Shown in pieces: positions 53,080 to 64,000 of a stretch of 64,000 nt of DNA. Both the position numbers and the translations under genes were made by a program. Within the stretch, counting starts at the first letter, position 1. The number at the start of each line of letters is the position of its first letter. The DNA is from Chiridota heheva (lineage: Eukaryota; Echinodermata; Holothuroidea; Apodida; Chiridotidae): assembly GCA_020152595.1 (NCBI GenBank), contig JAIGNY010001587.1:1605001-1669000 (forward strand), read 5' to 3'. The notes beneath the pieces were generated by a model. It was given only the letters and a program-made list of their open reading frames with translations. It did no database searches and was not told the origin of the DNA.

Positions 53080-54840
53080 TAACGTGGTGGGTCATGTTTC
53101 ACTTGGAAGGAGCAGTGGCATTTTGGCGCCCCCATCTCAAAAAAAAAAAAAGTTTATAAGAGTAAAACATTGGGCACATAGATCTAAAATCGCTTGCACC
53201 ATTTAAACGGTACCGCTTTGGAAATTGATTAATGGCGAAGGCTGGTAGGTCCATGGGCGCCGCCCCAGAAGCCCTGCTTTTCTCGTGATTTTGATAGAAG
53301 AATACTGCTTAATAATGTGTAAAATTCAGGGTCTAAGCCTTGCGCTTCTCGTAATTGTTGGACAGAATTTTTTTTAAATCTAGGGACGAAGCTCTGGAAG
53401 CAGGGCGGCTGGGAGAGGAAATAAGTTGGTATTCAAGACTGGAGTCTGCGTAAGCAAAGCCCCAGTGAGGTTTAAGGGGTGATGCTCTCTTTTCAAGAGC
53501 ATATTTAAGAGCATTTAAATTCTTTAATATGCCTTTTCTATCATTCTTTGATTAAAATTAAAAAAAAAAACGCCCATCCCCTCAGGCTATAAATTATGGT
53601 TCTGTATTAGGCCTATGATCCTAGACGAATTGTACTGAGGGCTACTTCTTTTCACGTCGATTTGGGTAATGATATGAGTATATGTTTTAAAAAAATCATA
53701 ATTATACTTTCCCTTATAGAGGGATTTTATCACGTGACTCTTAACTCATCTGGAAGCAATTTTGCAGGGGAGCGGTGTCGTTACGTTACGCGTCTTCACA
53801 CGACCCAATCACACGTACAACAAATATACTACGTGCTAACCTACTAGTACCAGTTCAGCGAATTTTACTACTTACAATTTTTGTTTGCTTCCGGTTTTGC
53901 TTTATATTTTCCTTAAGTTTTATATATTCACAGGGTATACGTGAGTAACTTTAACGCTAACACCAGCTGATTGTAGTTATACTAAGACAAAACCTATATA
54001 ACTGATATAAAGGGCTTGCTGCAAATCCTAGTGTGAACCGTAGGTTGAAAGCCGTTGGAAGTTGTATCAAATCCAAAATGTCGAAAGCCCTGCGCTTTTG
54101 ATAGTAAGAAATTGCTTAAAATTGTATTATTCTAGGGGCAAAGCACTGGTGTGGGTCCTACGTTTTTCGTGTATTTGATAGCAGAAAATTGCTTCAAATT
54201 GTGTCAAACCTAGAAGCGAAGCCTCCGGAAGCCCGGTGCTTCTCGTGATTTTGGTAACAAAAAAATTGCTGAACATTGTGTCAAATCTAGCAGTCTAGGG
54301 GAGAATCCCTGATAGGAACCATGGGCATAGGAGCTTAAATTTATTTAGGGGGCAAAGAGAAATTGCCCGAAAATCTCGAACTTCCAGGCGTAAAATTGGC
54401 AAAAGAAAGCACAATAAAATACCACCTTTGCATTACAAAAGTGTCTTGTTTGTTATTTTTGGCCCAATTTCTTTTTAACCTTTTCCCGAAAATAGTCTAC
54501 TTTTTCAATTTTAGGCCAATTTCCCCTTCTTCTCGACCCCGTCTCTCTGCTAGGGACCCAGGGGCGAAGTTTGCAGAAGCCCCGCGTTTTTCGTGATTTT
54601 GATAACAGGAAATTGCTATAAAATGTATCAAATCTATGGGGCAAGTCAAATCTATGGGGCGAAACCCTGGTAGATCCAGGAGGCGAATTCCTGAAAGCTT
54701 TATACGATGCTTGTGATTTTAATAGCAGGAAATGTGTTTAACAAATTGTGTCAAACTATAGGCAAACCCTGCATTTCTCACGCTTGTGATAGCAGTATCG
54801 AAGTCCTGGTGGGCGCCCAGGGGCAAAGCTCCCGGAAACT
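53080..54840. repeat. Diverged repeats related to the 10.7-12.8 kb element
   Basis: Repeated 'cttctcgtgattttgatag' and 'agaaaattgcttaaaattgt' words occur four or five times at about 100-bp spacing. 'agtaaaacattgggcaca' near 53162 resembles 10820. The start 'acgtggtgggtcatgtttca' resembles the left end of the 10.7-kb element. Probably a decayed hAT-family copy; ends are not resolved. Confidence 0.55.
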
Positions 54841-55132
54841 TAGCGGGTTTTTTGGGGGTTTTTTGGCGTGCTTTTGAATTTTTGCAATAGATTTCTATGA
54901 CTAGACCAATACGGAGTTGTTGACTAGGGAGAAATGAAATATGTCCGGGCATAGCCTTTTTTAAGATAATAAGTGTGTGTGTGTGGGGGGGAGGGGGAAC
55001 CACTCCCTTTGATTCCCCCCCCCAGTGGTGACTTTTTTATCCAGGGAAATATCCTATGAAATGAACAAGAAAGCAATCCACGGATTTCCTGATGTCATCA
55101 CCTTAAGCATACAGCATAATGGGGGGAATAGC

Positions 55133-55529
<397 letters not shown>

Positions 55530-55682
55530 TAAGGTGGGAATGGTTAAAAGGGTCACTAACTCTGTGATCTTTGACCTTTAAACTTCTAACCCCAGAGTTT
55601 ACGGGACACAAGTTCATGTATCACAATGTCATGATACAAACATAGGATTGATATAGGTCTTGCACTTTCGGAATTTAAAGTG

Positions 55683-55900
55683 ATCTTCAAAATTCTCCTG
55701 TAGCATTTGAACATAAATGTATCCAGCTTTTTAGTATCTGCTACATTAACTCTCCATGTCTCGCAACCATTCAAGAGTACGGACTTAACAAGAGAGTTAA
55801 ACAGTGGTATTTTTTATATATATTGATAATGTGCTTGAGTTCCATATCTTGTTTAACTTTATAAATGCTACCCTTGCTTTAGAGATTCTGTTTTGGATAG
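55683..55900 (-). pseudogene. LINE RT C-terminal fragment inserted in element A
   Basis: The minus strand encodes IQNRISKARVAFIKLNKIWN, then with frameshifts LLNGCETWRVNVADTKKLDT and FKCYRRILKI, matching the 'LLYGCETW ... CLRRILKI' motif of LINE RTs. Both ends are truncated. Confidence 0.85.
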
Positions 55901-57088
55901 TACATAATTACCCCCTAAAATCACATATTTGATCTCTGACCTCTGACCCTTGACCCTAATCAATGAAACAGCACCTGAAATTGTTCACATTTATCGTACC
56001 TGGGCGCTACTGTATGACACCATTCATGCTCACGTCACACTTACCATTCCATAACTATAGGGAAAATGGTGAAAAGTGGTCAACAGCTCTGTGACCTTTT
56101 CACGTTTGACCGTTTGACCCTAGAGTCTACGGGACACAAAGTTGTGTACCAAGGTATCATGGTACTATATAGGATTGGTATAGTTCTTGTACTTTTTGAG
56201 TTTAAAATGGGCAAACATTTGCATGAAAAACACTTATTTGACCCTTGACACGTAAATTTTGATAATTTGACTCCAAATATATTTAATTTTTGTTAAAATG
56301 TTAAACCCTGCCCGCCTATGCAATTTGTTAAGATACCAAATAATTCCTTCAAAAGATACAACCATCACCAAAAACTTGTTTCATTTGACCTGTGACTTTT
56401 AACATTTTACCTTTTGACCTCAAATCCTAGGAGACAAAAGTTCTGGATCATAGGTACCCGTCCACCAATTTTGGTGGACGTGTTCCCAGGGTTGAAAAAA
56501 ACTCACCACTGGGGAGGGGGAGGGGGAATCAAAGGGAGTGGTTGATATCCCTCCCCCCCTACCCCACCCCCTCTTCACCCCTTCCCACACATACCCCCAC
56601 ACACACGCACTTATTATCTTAAAAAAGGCTATGCCCGGACATATTTTATTTCTCCCTAGCTGCCTAGTCAACAACTCCATGTTGGTCTAGTCATGGAAAT
56701 CTATTGCAAAAATCCCCTGGTCTATCGACCGGTCAATTCAAACAGATAGAAAGAGAAAACAAAAAGGTAACATCTTGAAATAATATGAACAATGCAAAAT
56801 CTGTCTCGTGTATATGCTTAATTTTTGACATTAATTGGTCAAATGAAAACAAAAGATTAGGATTTTATCATTTTTACTCAAATGTGAAAAATTGCTTGAC
56901 GTGATCTTATCAAATTTCTTGTTGTCTTTAGGCCTTATTAATATTTTTCTAAGACCCTAGAATAGTTAGAAGTTTGTCAAGGCGACGGGAAGCTAATAAT
57001 AATTGGGTCTGTCTATTTACAACCTCGTTAATCTGGTCGAGCTAATCACGTGATTGTTGTCGAATATAAAAGTTTGTTTTGAATATGA

Positions 57089-57370
57089 TCTACCTACTGT
57101 GGTGTAGCGGTTATCATACCTGTCTACAGACCACGAGGCCCCGGGTTCAATCCTGGGGTGGGTAGACACGCCAGTGCACCACAACTGGTTATCAAAGGCC
57201 GTGGACATTGACTTGGTTGTCGATGTTATGTCTGTCCGTACGTCGTACCTGTGTTCTCGTCTGGGTCGTATTAAGCGTTTCGTGATAGCATTTGTACTAT
57301 CATAACCGAATACGCAGGCGACGATCCCGTCATTGTAATTGTGTGTTCAACTCTCTCTCTCTCTCTCTCT
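57089..57370 (+). mobile_element. tRNA-derived SINE with (CT)n tail, copy 2
   Basis: Nearly identical to the SINE at 15706-15983, in the opposite orientation. Head GTGGTGTAGCGGTTATCA, B box GGGTTCAATCC, body 'gtctgtccgtacgtcgtacc', tail of about nine CT units. No target duplication was recognised. Sequence upstream (57007-57060) recurs inverted at 61090-61150. Confidence 0.9.
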
Positions 57371-58730
57371 GCATGCCGGTTGACGGACGTAAACTTTTTC
57401 CTCAGTGATCAGGAATGTAATTTAGCTACGTACCTGCACTATGTTTTATATGTGCCGGTCTACTACGAGGCAGAGATGGCGAAACAAATATTTACAATTT
57501 GTATTCCCGATCACCCATGAGGTCTAAGTTGCTTTGAATGAATTTTTGGTTTCGTTAACAGCAAACAAAAGGCTGCAGAGGTTATGATCATATTACATGC
57601 CTTTGAAGTTGCAACAACCTCTGAATCAGGAAATTTCTCATTTTCATATGAATTATTATAACATTCCAGGCCATATTTTAACGTTACAGCAATAGAACAT
57701 CAATGTAGTTGTTCAACATATATTTTGGGCTGGGTAGAAGGCTGTTTTTGTTGGTGGGTATAATTAAAAGTTCGGGCGCTTCTTTGGACAGTAATTGAGG
57801 GGCACTTTTCATTTTTTAAAAGAGGCACTTTTGTCAATTTTCGAAAATGTTAAGGAATCTTGCCTTTTAGCTCCATAGTTCCTACTCATATGGTTTGAGC
57901 ATAGGCGGGATTTGAGGGGAGCAAGAAGAGAACTTTCCCCACTCTCACTTTTTGTCCAAATGGATACCTTTGTATGGTGATGTGTTGTATTTTGTATGTG
58001 ATTTTGTAATTCCCCCTCCCTTTCCCCAAAACACACTTTTGACTTCCTTCAACTTTAGGTAGGCAAATTCCGCCTATATATTTGAGATTAGGGAAGCAGG
58101 ACCATTAACAATTACTCATCAGGAGTATAGGTAAAAGGCTTCTTTTGAAACTTGCTGCTGACTTATTATTAGGGGCATCCCGGCTCCCACCACCGCCCTT
58201 GGTGTCGGTGCCCCTGGTAAAATGACATGTTTTTATTGAGTCAAATAGATACTAAATGTATGTAACAACTTCCATGTATTATGTAATATTTGTGAGTGAG
58301 TAGATTTCTATTTTCTTTTAAGCTTCAAGAATGACCTAGAAATAATTTTGTATAAGTTTCAAAAGGTCGCCTTGAAATTGGTCCGCCCTTAATCCAAGTT
58401 CAAAGGGCACCTCCTGTCTGGTCCGCCATCAACTTTTAAAGGTCACCTCCTGCTTTCCTTACTTTAAGGCAAGTAACTGCCTCTGTATTTCCGACATCGA
58501 CATTGCTGCAAAAGCGCCAAAATCCCCACGGGCCCCAGGACTCTAGTTGCCCCACTGCGTTATGGAGCTTTAAATATCGTTTAAATATGAAAACTGTTTT
58601 TCAAGTAAACCCACAAAAACTTATGCCTCAACAGCAATATTATGCAAATTCCAATTACAATGCTTCCTTTTAAGGGAAATTTGAATCATAAATGATTCCA
58701 ATGCGCTGTATTCATTAAGTTTAATTTTGT
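57371..58730. other. Intergenic sequence
   Basis: No gene supported. 57790-57850 resembles 15090-15150 ('ttgaggggcacttttcat'). 58520-58560 resembles the end of the hAT-type MITE at 24405-24562. Confidence 0.4.
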
Positions 58731-58734
58731 TAAT

Positions 58735-59030
58735 CAACAATTACCAGATACTTTCAAGGATTACTTTTCTTTTACTCATAATATACATTCCCACAACACC
58801 AGGTTCTCCCATCATTTATTTTTTCTTCCCATAAATTCTGACCTTTTCAAACGCTCCATTGTATCTAATGGTATTAAGTTCTGGAATCAAATATGCGATT
58901 CTATATAAAAAAAACATAAAATCTGTAACATTTTCTAATGAGCAAAGAAAGACACTTATATCTAAATATGACCAACTCTAGTTTACCTTCATGTATTTTC
59001 ATCTCCACTTAGTTTATGATTATATTTGAT
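58735..59030 (+). pseudogene. LINE RT C-terminal fragment
   Basis: The plus strand encodes FKDYFSFTHNIHSHNTRFSH and SIVSNGIKFWNQICDSI before a stop. 'HSHNTR' followed some 30 residues later by '[GP]xKxWN' is a common signature near the end of CR1/Jockey-type RTs. The rest of the ORF is missing. Confidence 0.82.
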
Positions 59031-59554
59031 GTCTTATCTATTTTTATTCAACCACTTTATTACTTTTTTCTAGGTTGGGTTGGGAGGGGGGGGTGGGGAG
59101 GGGGTGGGTCCTCTTTTCCTTTTATAATTTACAATTTCACTTTTATATACATTTCCTTTGTGATTGATTATTCAATTTAACTTACGGTGGGCTTCATGTG
59201 AAAGCTCCGGCTTCTAAGCCCTTCCACCATTTTCTCATCAATCGTCAATTGTAATGTCTCTTCATTATACATATATGCATGAAAATGGAAAATAAACAAA
59301 TAAAATGAAATAAAACAAACATACATACTAACAGCAAAATACTGCATATATAAAATCAAGATAGATTTTACATGCTTGCAACAAGACAAACTTTTAACTA
59401 TGGCATATTTTCCTCCTATTGCTAATGCATTAGCCATTTTTTGAGCAAATGATTAATCATGAAATTAATGAATCACAATTAATCAATAATAGCATCACAA
59501 AGACACCTCCAAGTGGCAATCATTATACGAAATATAACTAAACAGATTTGATCA

Positions 59555-59611
59555 ATTTGTTTGGAAGTTCTATTTCATATAATATAGACTTACTTGACAC
59601 CTGAATTAATC
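59555..59611. mobile_element. piggyBac-type MITE terminal fragment
   Basis: It ends gacttacttgacacctgaat then taatcct before TTAA; only one terminal repeat is recognisable. Confidence 0.55.
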
Positions 59612-60189
59612 CTTTAAGAAACCTATGATATAACCAGTGATTTTGCGCATCAGTTTACTAGACTGCTAGACTCTCTTTTCTGCTGTTCTGTACGCGAACA
59701 AAAGAACTTATTGTGAAAGACCAGCTAGTGTTACCGCAGCGAGTTGTTACATTAAGCTCCCGGGCCATTAAAAGGAGACATAATGTTTCATACAAGCCTT
59801 ATTTTATATGATAGAAGATTAAAATCTTAACTAACTACCAAAAACAGCAAGTCAAAATCTTATTCCTATCTTAAGTTATTCATGTTTGAAGTCGACGCAT
59901 AAAGACTGCCATTTTGTTCAATTCTGTATTGAAATACTGTGCGTGATGACGTGATTTCCCCAGCAGAGATATACAGATTTTAATGTATTTCTTTATAAAT
60001 GTGATATAAGTTTTTATTCCAAAATGATGTGACACAAAGTGTTAATAGCATGTTCTAAAGATTTCATGTATACACAAAAATGTTGTTTCAACAGCTCAAG
60101 CAAAATATTTATGTTGTTATATGAAATGTCCTATTTATTCCATGGATATATGTAATCATACTTCATGTTTCCTAATGTAATTATTATTA

Positions 60190-60345
60190 CTATTATTACT
60201 GTTTTATTAGGTTAAGTACCTTTCTTCCCTTCACAGCATGCGCACCTCATATGATTGTCAAATAATTTTGTATATATGATATTGTAAATGTGACAAGGGT
60301 CGATGGCCTAGAGCACTAAATAAACGAAACGAAACGAAACGATTA
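60190..60345 (+). mobile_element. LINE-type 3' end with (GAAAC)n tail
   Basis: The sequence 'tgtatatatgatattgtaa', then 'tgacaagggtcgatggccta', then 'gcactaaataaacgaaacga' ends in repeated GAAAC. This is typical of a non-LTR element 3' UTR with a microsatellite tail. It may be the detached end of the LINE at 58735. Confidence 0.6.
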
Positions 60346-60349
60346 AAGT

Positions 60350-62290
60350 TTTTAATAATTATACAAAATGTGTTACATTGCTTCAGGAGGTATGAAACTT
60401 GGTCAGATGATTTATTATTTTTGATTATATAATATGAATAAAGAATTATGTCAGAATTTATGTCTCCTTTAACACTCTGATGATTTTAAAGGCACTGAAA
60501 CTTTAAAGCCTAAGTTATTCAAATGCACTATATTGATAAATAATCCATTCATAATCCATTCAGACTATTTTAGTTTTAAAGCTTTAGTTTTTAAACGCAT
60601 TTATAGCCTAAACGAGCTATCAACTACGAGTGTTGTAATCCAATTTGGCTATAGTGTGGGATATTATAACCCAATTGCCATATAAAAGCAGTGTTTTTAT
60701 ACTCCAAATATGTTTGCTGGCCCTTCCGAGTCTATGTTATTATAAATTCATTCGGATCGCGCCGAACGAAAACCGATTGAGTTATTTTTGATGAGATTTT
60801 GAAAGCAAAATTTTTTTAAACTACACACTTATACAAAGTATTGTTCCCCGCCCCGGGTTTAGTTGCATCCATGGATCTATCTGTAGGGCAAACATGACAA
60901 CACAGCAAAAGTAAAAATTCGAAAATATCGAACGAAAATCTGGATTTTGGGCTAGCCTTGGTTAAGCTCAAAATCCCTTAAACTGTTAAAAGGATGTTCA
61001 GTTAAAAATCACTGGAACCATGGAGTTTAAACTCCATCATGCTGCTCAAAGCTTTATCAATGTATTCACACTCAAAAAGAGTCTACTTTCATATTCAACA
61101 GCAATCACGTTGACTAGCTCGACCAGATTGGCGAAGTTGTAAATAGACCGCTGACTTGTCTGAACAGTAACTGTTAGGCCTTCTTGATTTTCAGTCGGTT
61201 TGAACACCTTTTACCTGAATCATGTCATGACTTACTCTTGCCAGGCTCATCCGTCTCAATATATAGCTCATGAAGAACTTTCTTCTTTCAAAAAGCGATG
61301 GAATTACAGACCAACATCGACCCTTTCAGTCAGTAAATTACATCGAAAGTTGTCCGCAACAGGTGTTAGCAATAGCAGGTTAGTGTTAGGCTACGCGAGT
61401 TTACGTTAGGCCCTTCTAGTTTCATAATAGTTAAGTGATACTTAGTACTAAGGGCCCCGTTGGACTGGTGCCAGCTGTGTTATTATTGGTGCCGTTGATG
61501 ATGGCTAGCCGTCCGAGGGTACTATACCCTCCTGTACTGTTTTTAGCGAGGTGCTACTTGTAAAAGTATAGGAAAATCATCGTTTTTTGTGTTTTTTTAT
61601 CAAAACTATTTGATAAAATTATATGAAGAAAAAAAATGTCAGCGAAAAATCAACTTGCAGTTTAGTGGAACATTCTAAAACTTATTTGCAGATATTGAAT
61701 AATTAATCACAAACGTGCAGTAACCAAGAAAATAACGACCAAGATAATGAATCTTCAGAGAACTTTATCCTGTAGTGGTGCTAATATAGGTAGGCCTAGG
61801 CCTAAAGATTTTGCAAAAGTATTATTTAGACTAGGCCTCATTGATATAAGAATATCCAAAAAGTAACTTATTTTTCAATCATCAATTTTCTACAACGTGT
61901 GAATTAAAAAAAAAAACAGGATTTGTACCTAATCATAACATTAACAACCCTCGTATTGTTATGCCAGAACCATTGGCGTAAAAAGGAATGTTTAAAATTC
62001 TCTTGGTGTAAATTTTTGGCTTAGAGAAAACTAACTTTCCAGTGTAATATTCATGAAAAAGTTACCTAAACCGCCGCGCCGCCTAAGGATGCCCCACTGA
62101 AAAACGAAGTTTAAAGTAATATACCATGAAAGAGCCCAATAAAATAAACTCAAAACACTAAGAATTATTAAAATTGGTCAAGGGAATCCTAAGATATGAC
62201 CAAATGAAGTGCTTTTGTTTTTGTCAGCTAATTTGAGGCGTTTCCATGGCAACAGAAATGCAAGACATTGATAATTTCTTAGAGGTACCA
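60350..62290. other. Intergenic sequence, nothing clear
   Basis: AT-rich, no supported gene. 61090-61150 is an inverted relative of 57007-57060 ('ctcgaccagattggcgaagt'). A 69-codon plus-strand frame at 61200-61409 has no recognisable features. Confidence 0.4.
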
Positions 62291-62296
62291 CACTCA

Positions 62297-62545
62297 CTAA
62301 GCATTATGTAAGTCAATAAAACTTGATTTTTGTGAAGTATGAGCCACATGCTTCCCAGACATGAAAATCAAGCCCCAAAAGGTTATTAATGTTTTTCGGG
62401 ACCTCAAACATTGTTGCAACTTGTCTAAAACACCTGAACGGTCATTACAATTAGCAATAATTAGAGGTGTGAAATCTCCATATTCAGTAATCCATAATTT
62501 TTCAGTTTTACAAGGTATGAACTTTAAACTTCTGCAGGTTATACT
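62297..62545 (-). other. Possible exon with ankyrin-like stretch
   Basis: The minus strand is open for 80 codons after an acceptor-like 'tataacctgcag'. It contains EYGDFTPLIIANCNDRSGVL, which loosely fits an ankyrin repeat start (G-x-TPL-x-x-A). No partner exon or second repeat is seen. Very uncertain. Confidence 0.15.
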
Positions 62546-62779
62546 GTACATGTAGATATTTGCCTATAGATTATGAATATGGACATTTACAGCACAATTA
62601 CAACAAAATTGATGATTTCCTTAACGAGCATAATATCGAATATAGACAGAAAGTCATTCAATTATTCATAATATGCTTTTTATGAGATCTAAATGCCATG
62701 TAATCAATTTATTCTCATTTCTATTACCCCAGTGATGCTAGAAAGCAGTTTAATTACTGTTAATTAGTACATTATATAT

Positions 62780-62819
62780 ATACTATACACATTGCTGAGA
62801 TTTGCCCTTAGTGTGTCAT
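62780..62819 (+). pseudogene. LINE fragment left of the hAT insertion
   Basis: It encodes LLRFALSVS in the frame that continues as WQQHLPSSQLYG after the hAT element, matching the RT C-terminal 'LRxALxVSW' motif. Confidence 0.75.
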
Positions 62820-63868
62820 AGAGCTGTGAACGTTTAGGGATTTTAGTAAACGTGTACACGCCAAAAAAAGCGAGCGTGTATCGTGTACACGAATTTAGTA
62901 CTGTTATTTTCGGAAATACACCAAAATTCTCCAACACTACGAGGCGAATTAAAAAAACCGCGCAACTAGTATGGCGAAAGTACTGACTGCATTGCCCAAA
63001 TAGACGCTGAGTTTTGCTTTCCAAATTGTAAAAAGTTTACTTCTACAGTACAAATCATCATTTTTATGGAAAATATGCATGTAAATTCAGTTTAGAAAGA
63101 ACAGATAACTTCCTTTCAATGTCATTTAAACTCAACATCGCGTAACTTGTTTGTCCTATTCGCTACGGCTTTCAAAGTTCTGTGAAAATCTTGCATACTG
63201 AGGCCTATGATATACCTCGCCGTAAAACATTTCAAAACTATGCCACCACCACCAGGAAGTTCTGAAATATCAGTCCTCTCAAAAAAATGGCGCCATCTTT
63301 GCGAAGCATGCAGAATTTCAGCTTTGTTAAAACCTTTTTCTGTTTATTTATTATGCAATATTTTTTCTTTCTTGCAAAATTTATTTGACTTATCAGGTAA
63401 TATTTACATGTAAATGTACTGATTGTCACGATTCAAGTTTTTTTTGGTCGATGAAACGTGCCTTGATTGCGTGGGATTTAAAGCCTTATGGCCTAACGTT
63501 AGGCTTATTGTTAGTTTCACTGTTTACTGCTGCACATTCGCGGTGCATTTTACAAGTTAGATTACTCAGATTTCGGCGAAATCAAAGTGCATAATATTCC
63601 CATTCATTGGTGATTACTGCGCATTTGTGATTCGCACATTTAAAAAAGATTATGCTAATCGGGTTTACAGTTTGTAAAAAATCATTGATTGGAATTTTGT
63701 CAGCGGAATGTATGTGTGATTTGAATCATGAATATTGATTTTTAACGGCAAGACACGAACACTAAGCCTATAATGTATGAAAAACGATTACTCGCAATGA
63801 AGTATTTAGTAAACGTTTACAAGATTTGCGAGCGTGTAGCGAGTACACGCTAAACGGTCACAGCTCTA
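62820..63868. mobile_element. 1.05-kb hAT-like element inserted in a LINE
   Basis: The ends TAGAGCTGTGAACGTTTAG and TAGAGCTGTGACCGTTTAG (right end on the other strand) match at 18 of 19. A perfect 8-bp duplication, gtgtgtca, flanks it (62812-62819 and 63869-63876). Both subterminal regions hold motifs like gcgagcgtgta and gtacacg. No transposase frame is present; the longest open frame is under 90 codons. Removing it restores the LINE reading frame across the site. Confidence 0.93.
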
Positions 63869-63876
63869 GTGTGTCA

Positions 63877-64000
63877 TGGCAACAGCACCTCCCTAGCAGC
63901 CAACTTTATGGAAACTTACAGCCTATTTCTGAAGTCATCCAAGCAAAGCGCCTTAAATTTGCTGGCCACTGTTGGAGGAGCAGAGATGAAGTCATACATC
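63877..64000 (+). pseudogene. LINE RT C-terminal region, continues past the window
   Basis: The plus strand encodes WQQHLPSSQLYGNLQPISEV, then IQAKRLKFAGHCWRSRDEVI. The motif 'RLxFAGHCWRS' is a hallmark of the C-terminal zinc-knuckle-like end of many LINE RTs. Open to the window edge. Confidence 0.88.

Noticed and set aside
57090..57165. tRNA gene at the head of the SINE
   Set aside because: Box A and B are present, but acceptor and anticodon stems pair poorly and the body and tail are those of a SINE; the copy at 15.9 kb confirms this.
61200..61409. 69-codon plus-strand frame
   Set aside because: No recognisable motif, and no supporting splice sites or conservation visible by eye.

Overview
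This is a repeat-rich, AT-rich animal nuclear sequence. It has spliced genes with GT-AG introns, eukaryotic tRNA-Cys copies, CR1/Jockey-like and other LINE fragments, tRNA-derived SINEs with target-site duplications, and hAT-, piggyBac- and Harbinger-type non-autonomous transposons. The gene content and the repeat spectrum suggest a marine invertebrate, possibly a deuterostome such as an echinoderm or hemichordate. The species cannot be fixed from sequence alone. There is no bacterial gene organisation; most short open frames are chance or repeat-derived.

Three protein genes can be supported. (1) 4500-5081 (+): an intronless Tctex-type dynein light chain. (2) 13841-14752 joined to 19456-19782 (+): the last two exons of an uncharacterised single-pass membrane protein. 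It has four N-glycosylation sequons before the membrane segment, a PP1-docking-like RVRF after it, and a class II PDZ-like C-terminus. (3) 33910-25533 (-): a four-exon PLGRKT (plasminogen receptor KT / C9orf46) orthologue of 148 residues. I assembled it by hand; it is complete and in frame, but it lacks the C-terminal lysine that gives the mammalian receptor its function.

Layout: 0.1-0.7 kb is a hAT-like element. 1.8-2.4 and 6.0-6.5 kb are two copies of a TTAA-flanked (piggyBac-type) MITE; the second has its empty site preserved in a neighbouring duplicate. 6.85-10.43 kb is a minus-strand array of about 22 tRNA-Cys copies, mostly decayed. Two are canonical, and several spacers carry an antisense tRNA 5' half. 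10.7-12.8 kb is a larger hAT-like element. 13.8-19.8 kb is the membrane protein gene, whose intron holds a SINE and a foldback element. 21-22 kb has minisatellites. 24.4-34 kb holds PLGRKT, whose third intron contains a 43-bp array, a SINE and a minisatellite of about 3 kb (about 70-bp unit) that abuts the exon 3 splice donor. 35-39.5 kb is LINE debris, including an element with an internal 383-bp inversion, followed by a SINE. 41-47 kb holds more LINE and MITE pieces. 49.5-57.4 kb is a block of dispersed and tandem repeats (nuclear-receptor DR1 motifs, periodic GC boxes, an 18-bp minisatellite and a 395-bp AAT microsatellite). The window ends with a 1.05-kb hAT-like element inserted in a LINE, with a perfect 8-bp target duplication.

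The genes show no sign of working together. The points most worth pursuing are the tRNA-Cys array, the in-frame alternative donor created at the edge of the PLGRKT minisatellite, and the membrane protein whose two possible 3' ends would carry different PDZ-type tails.
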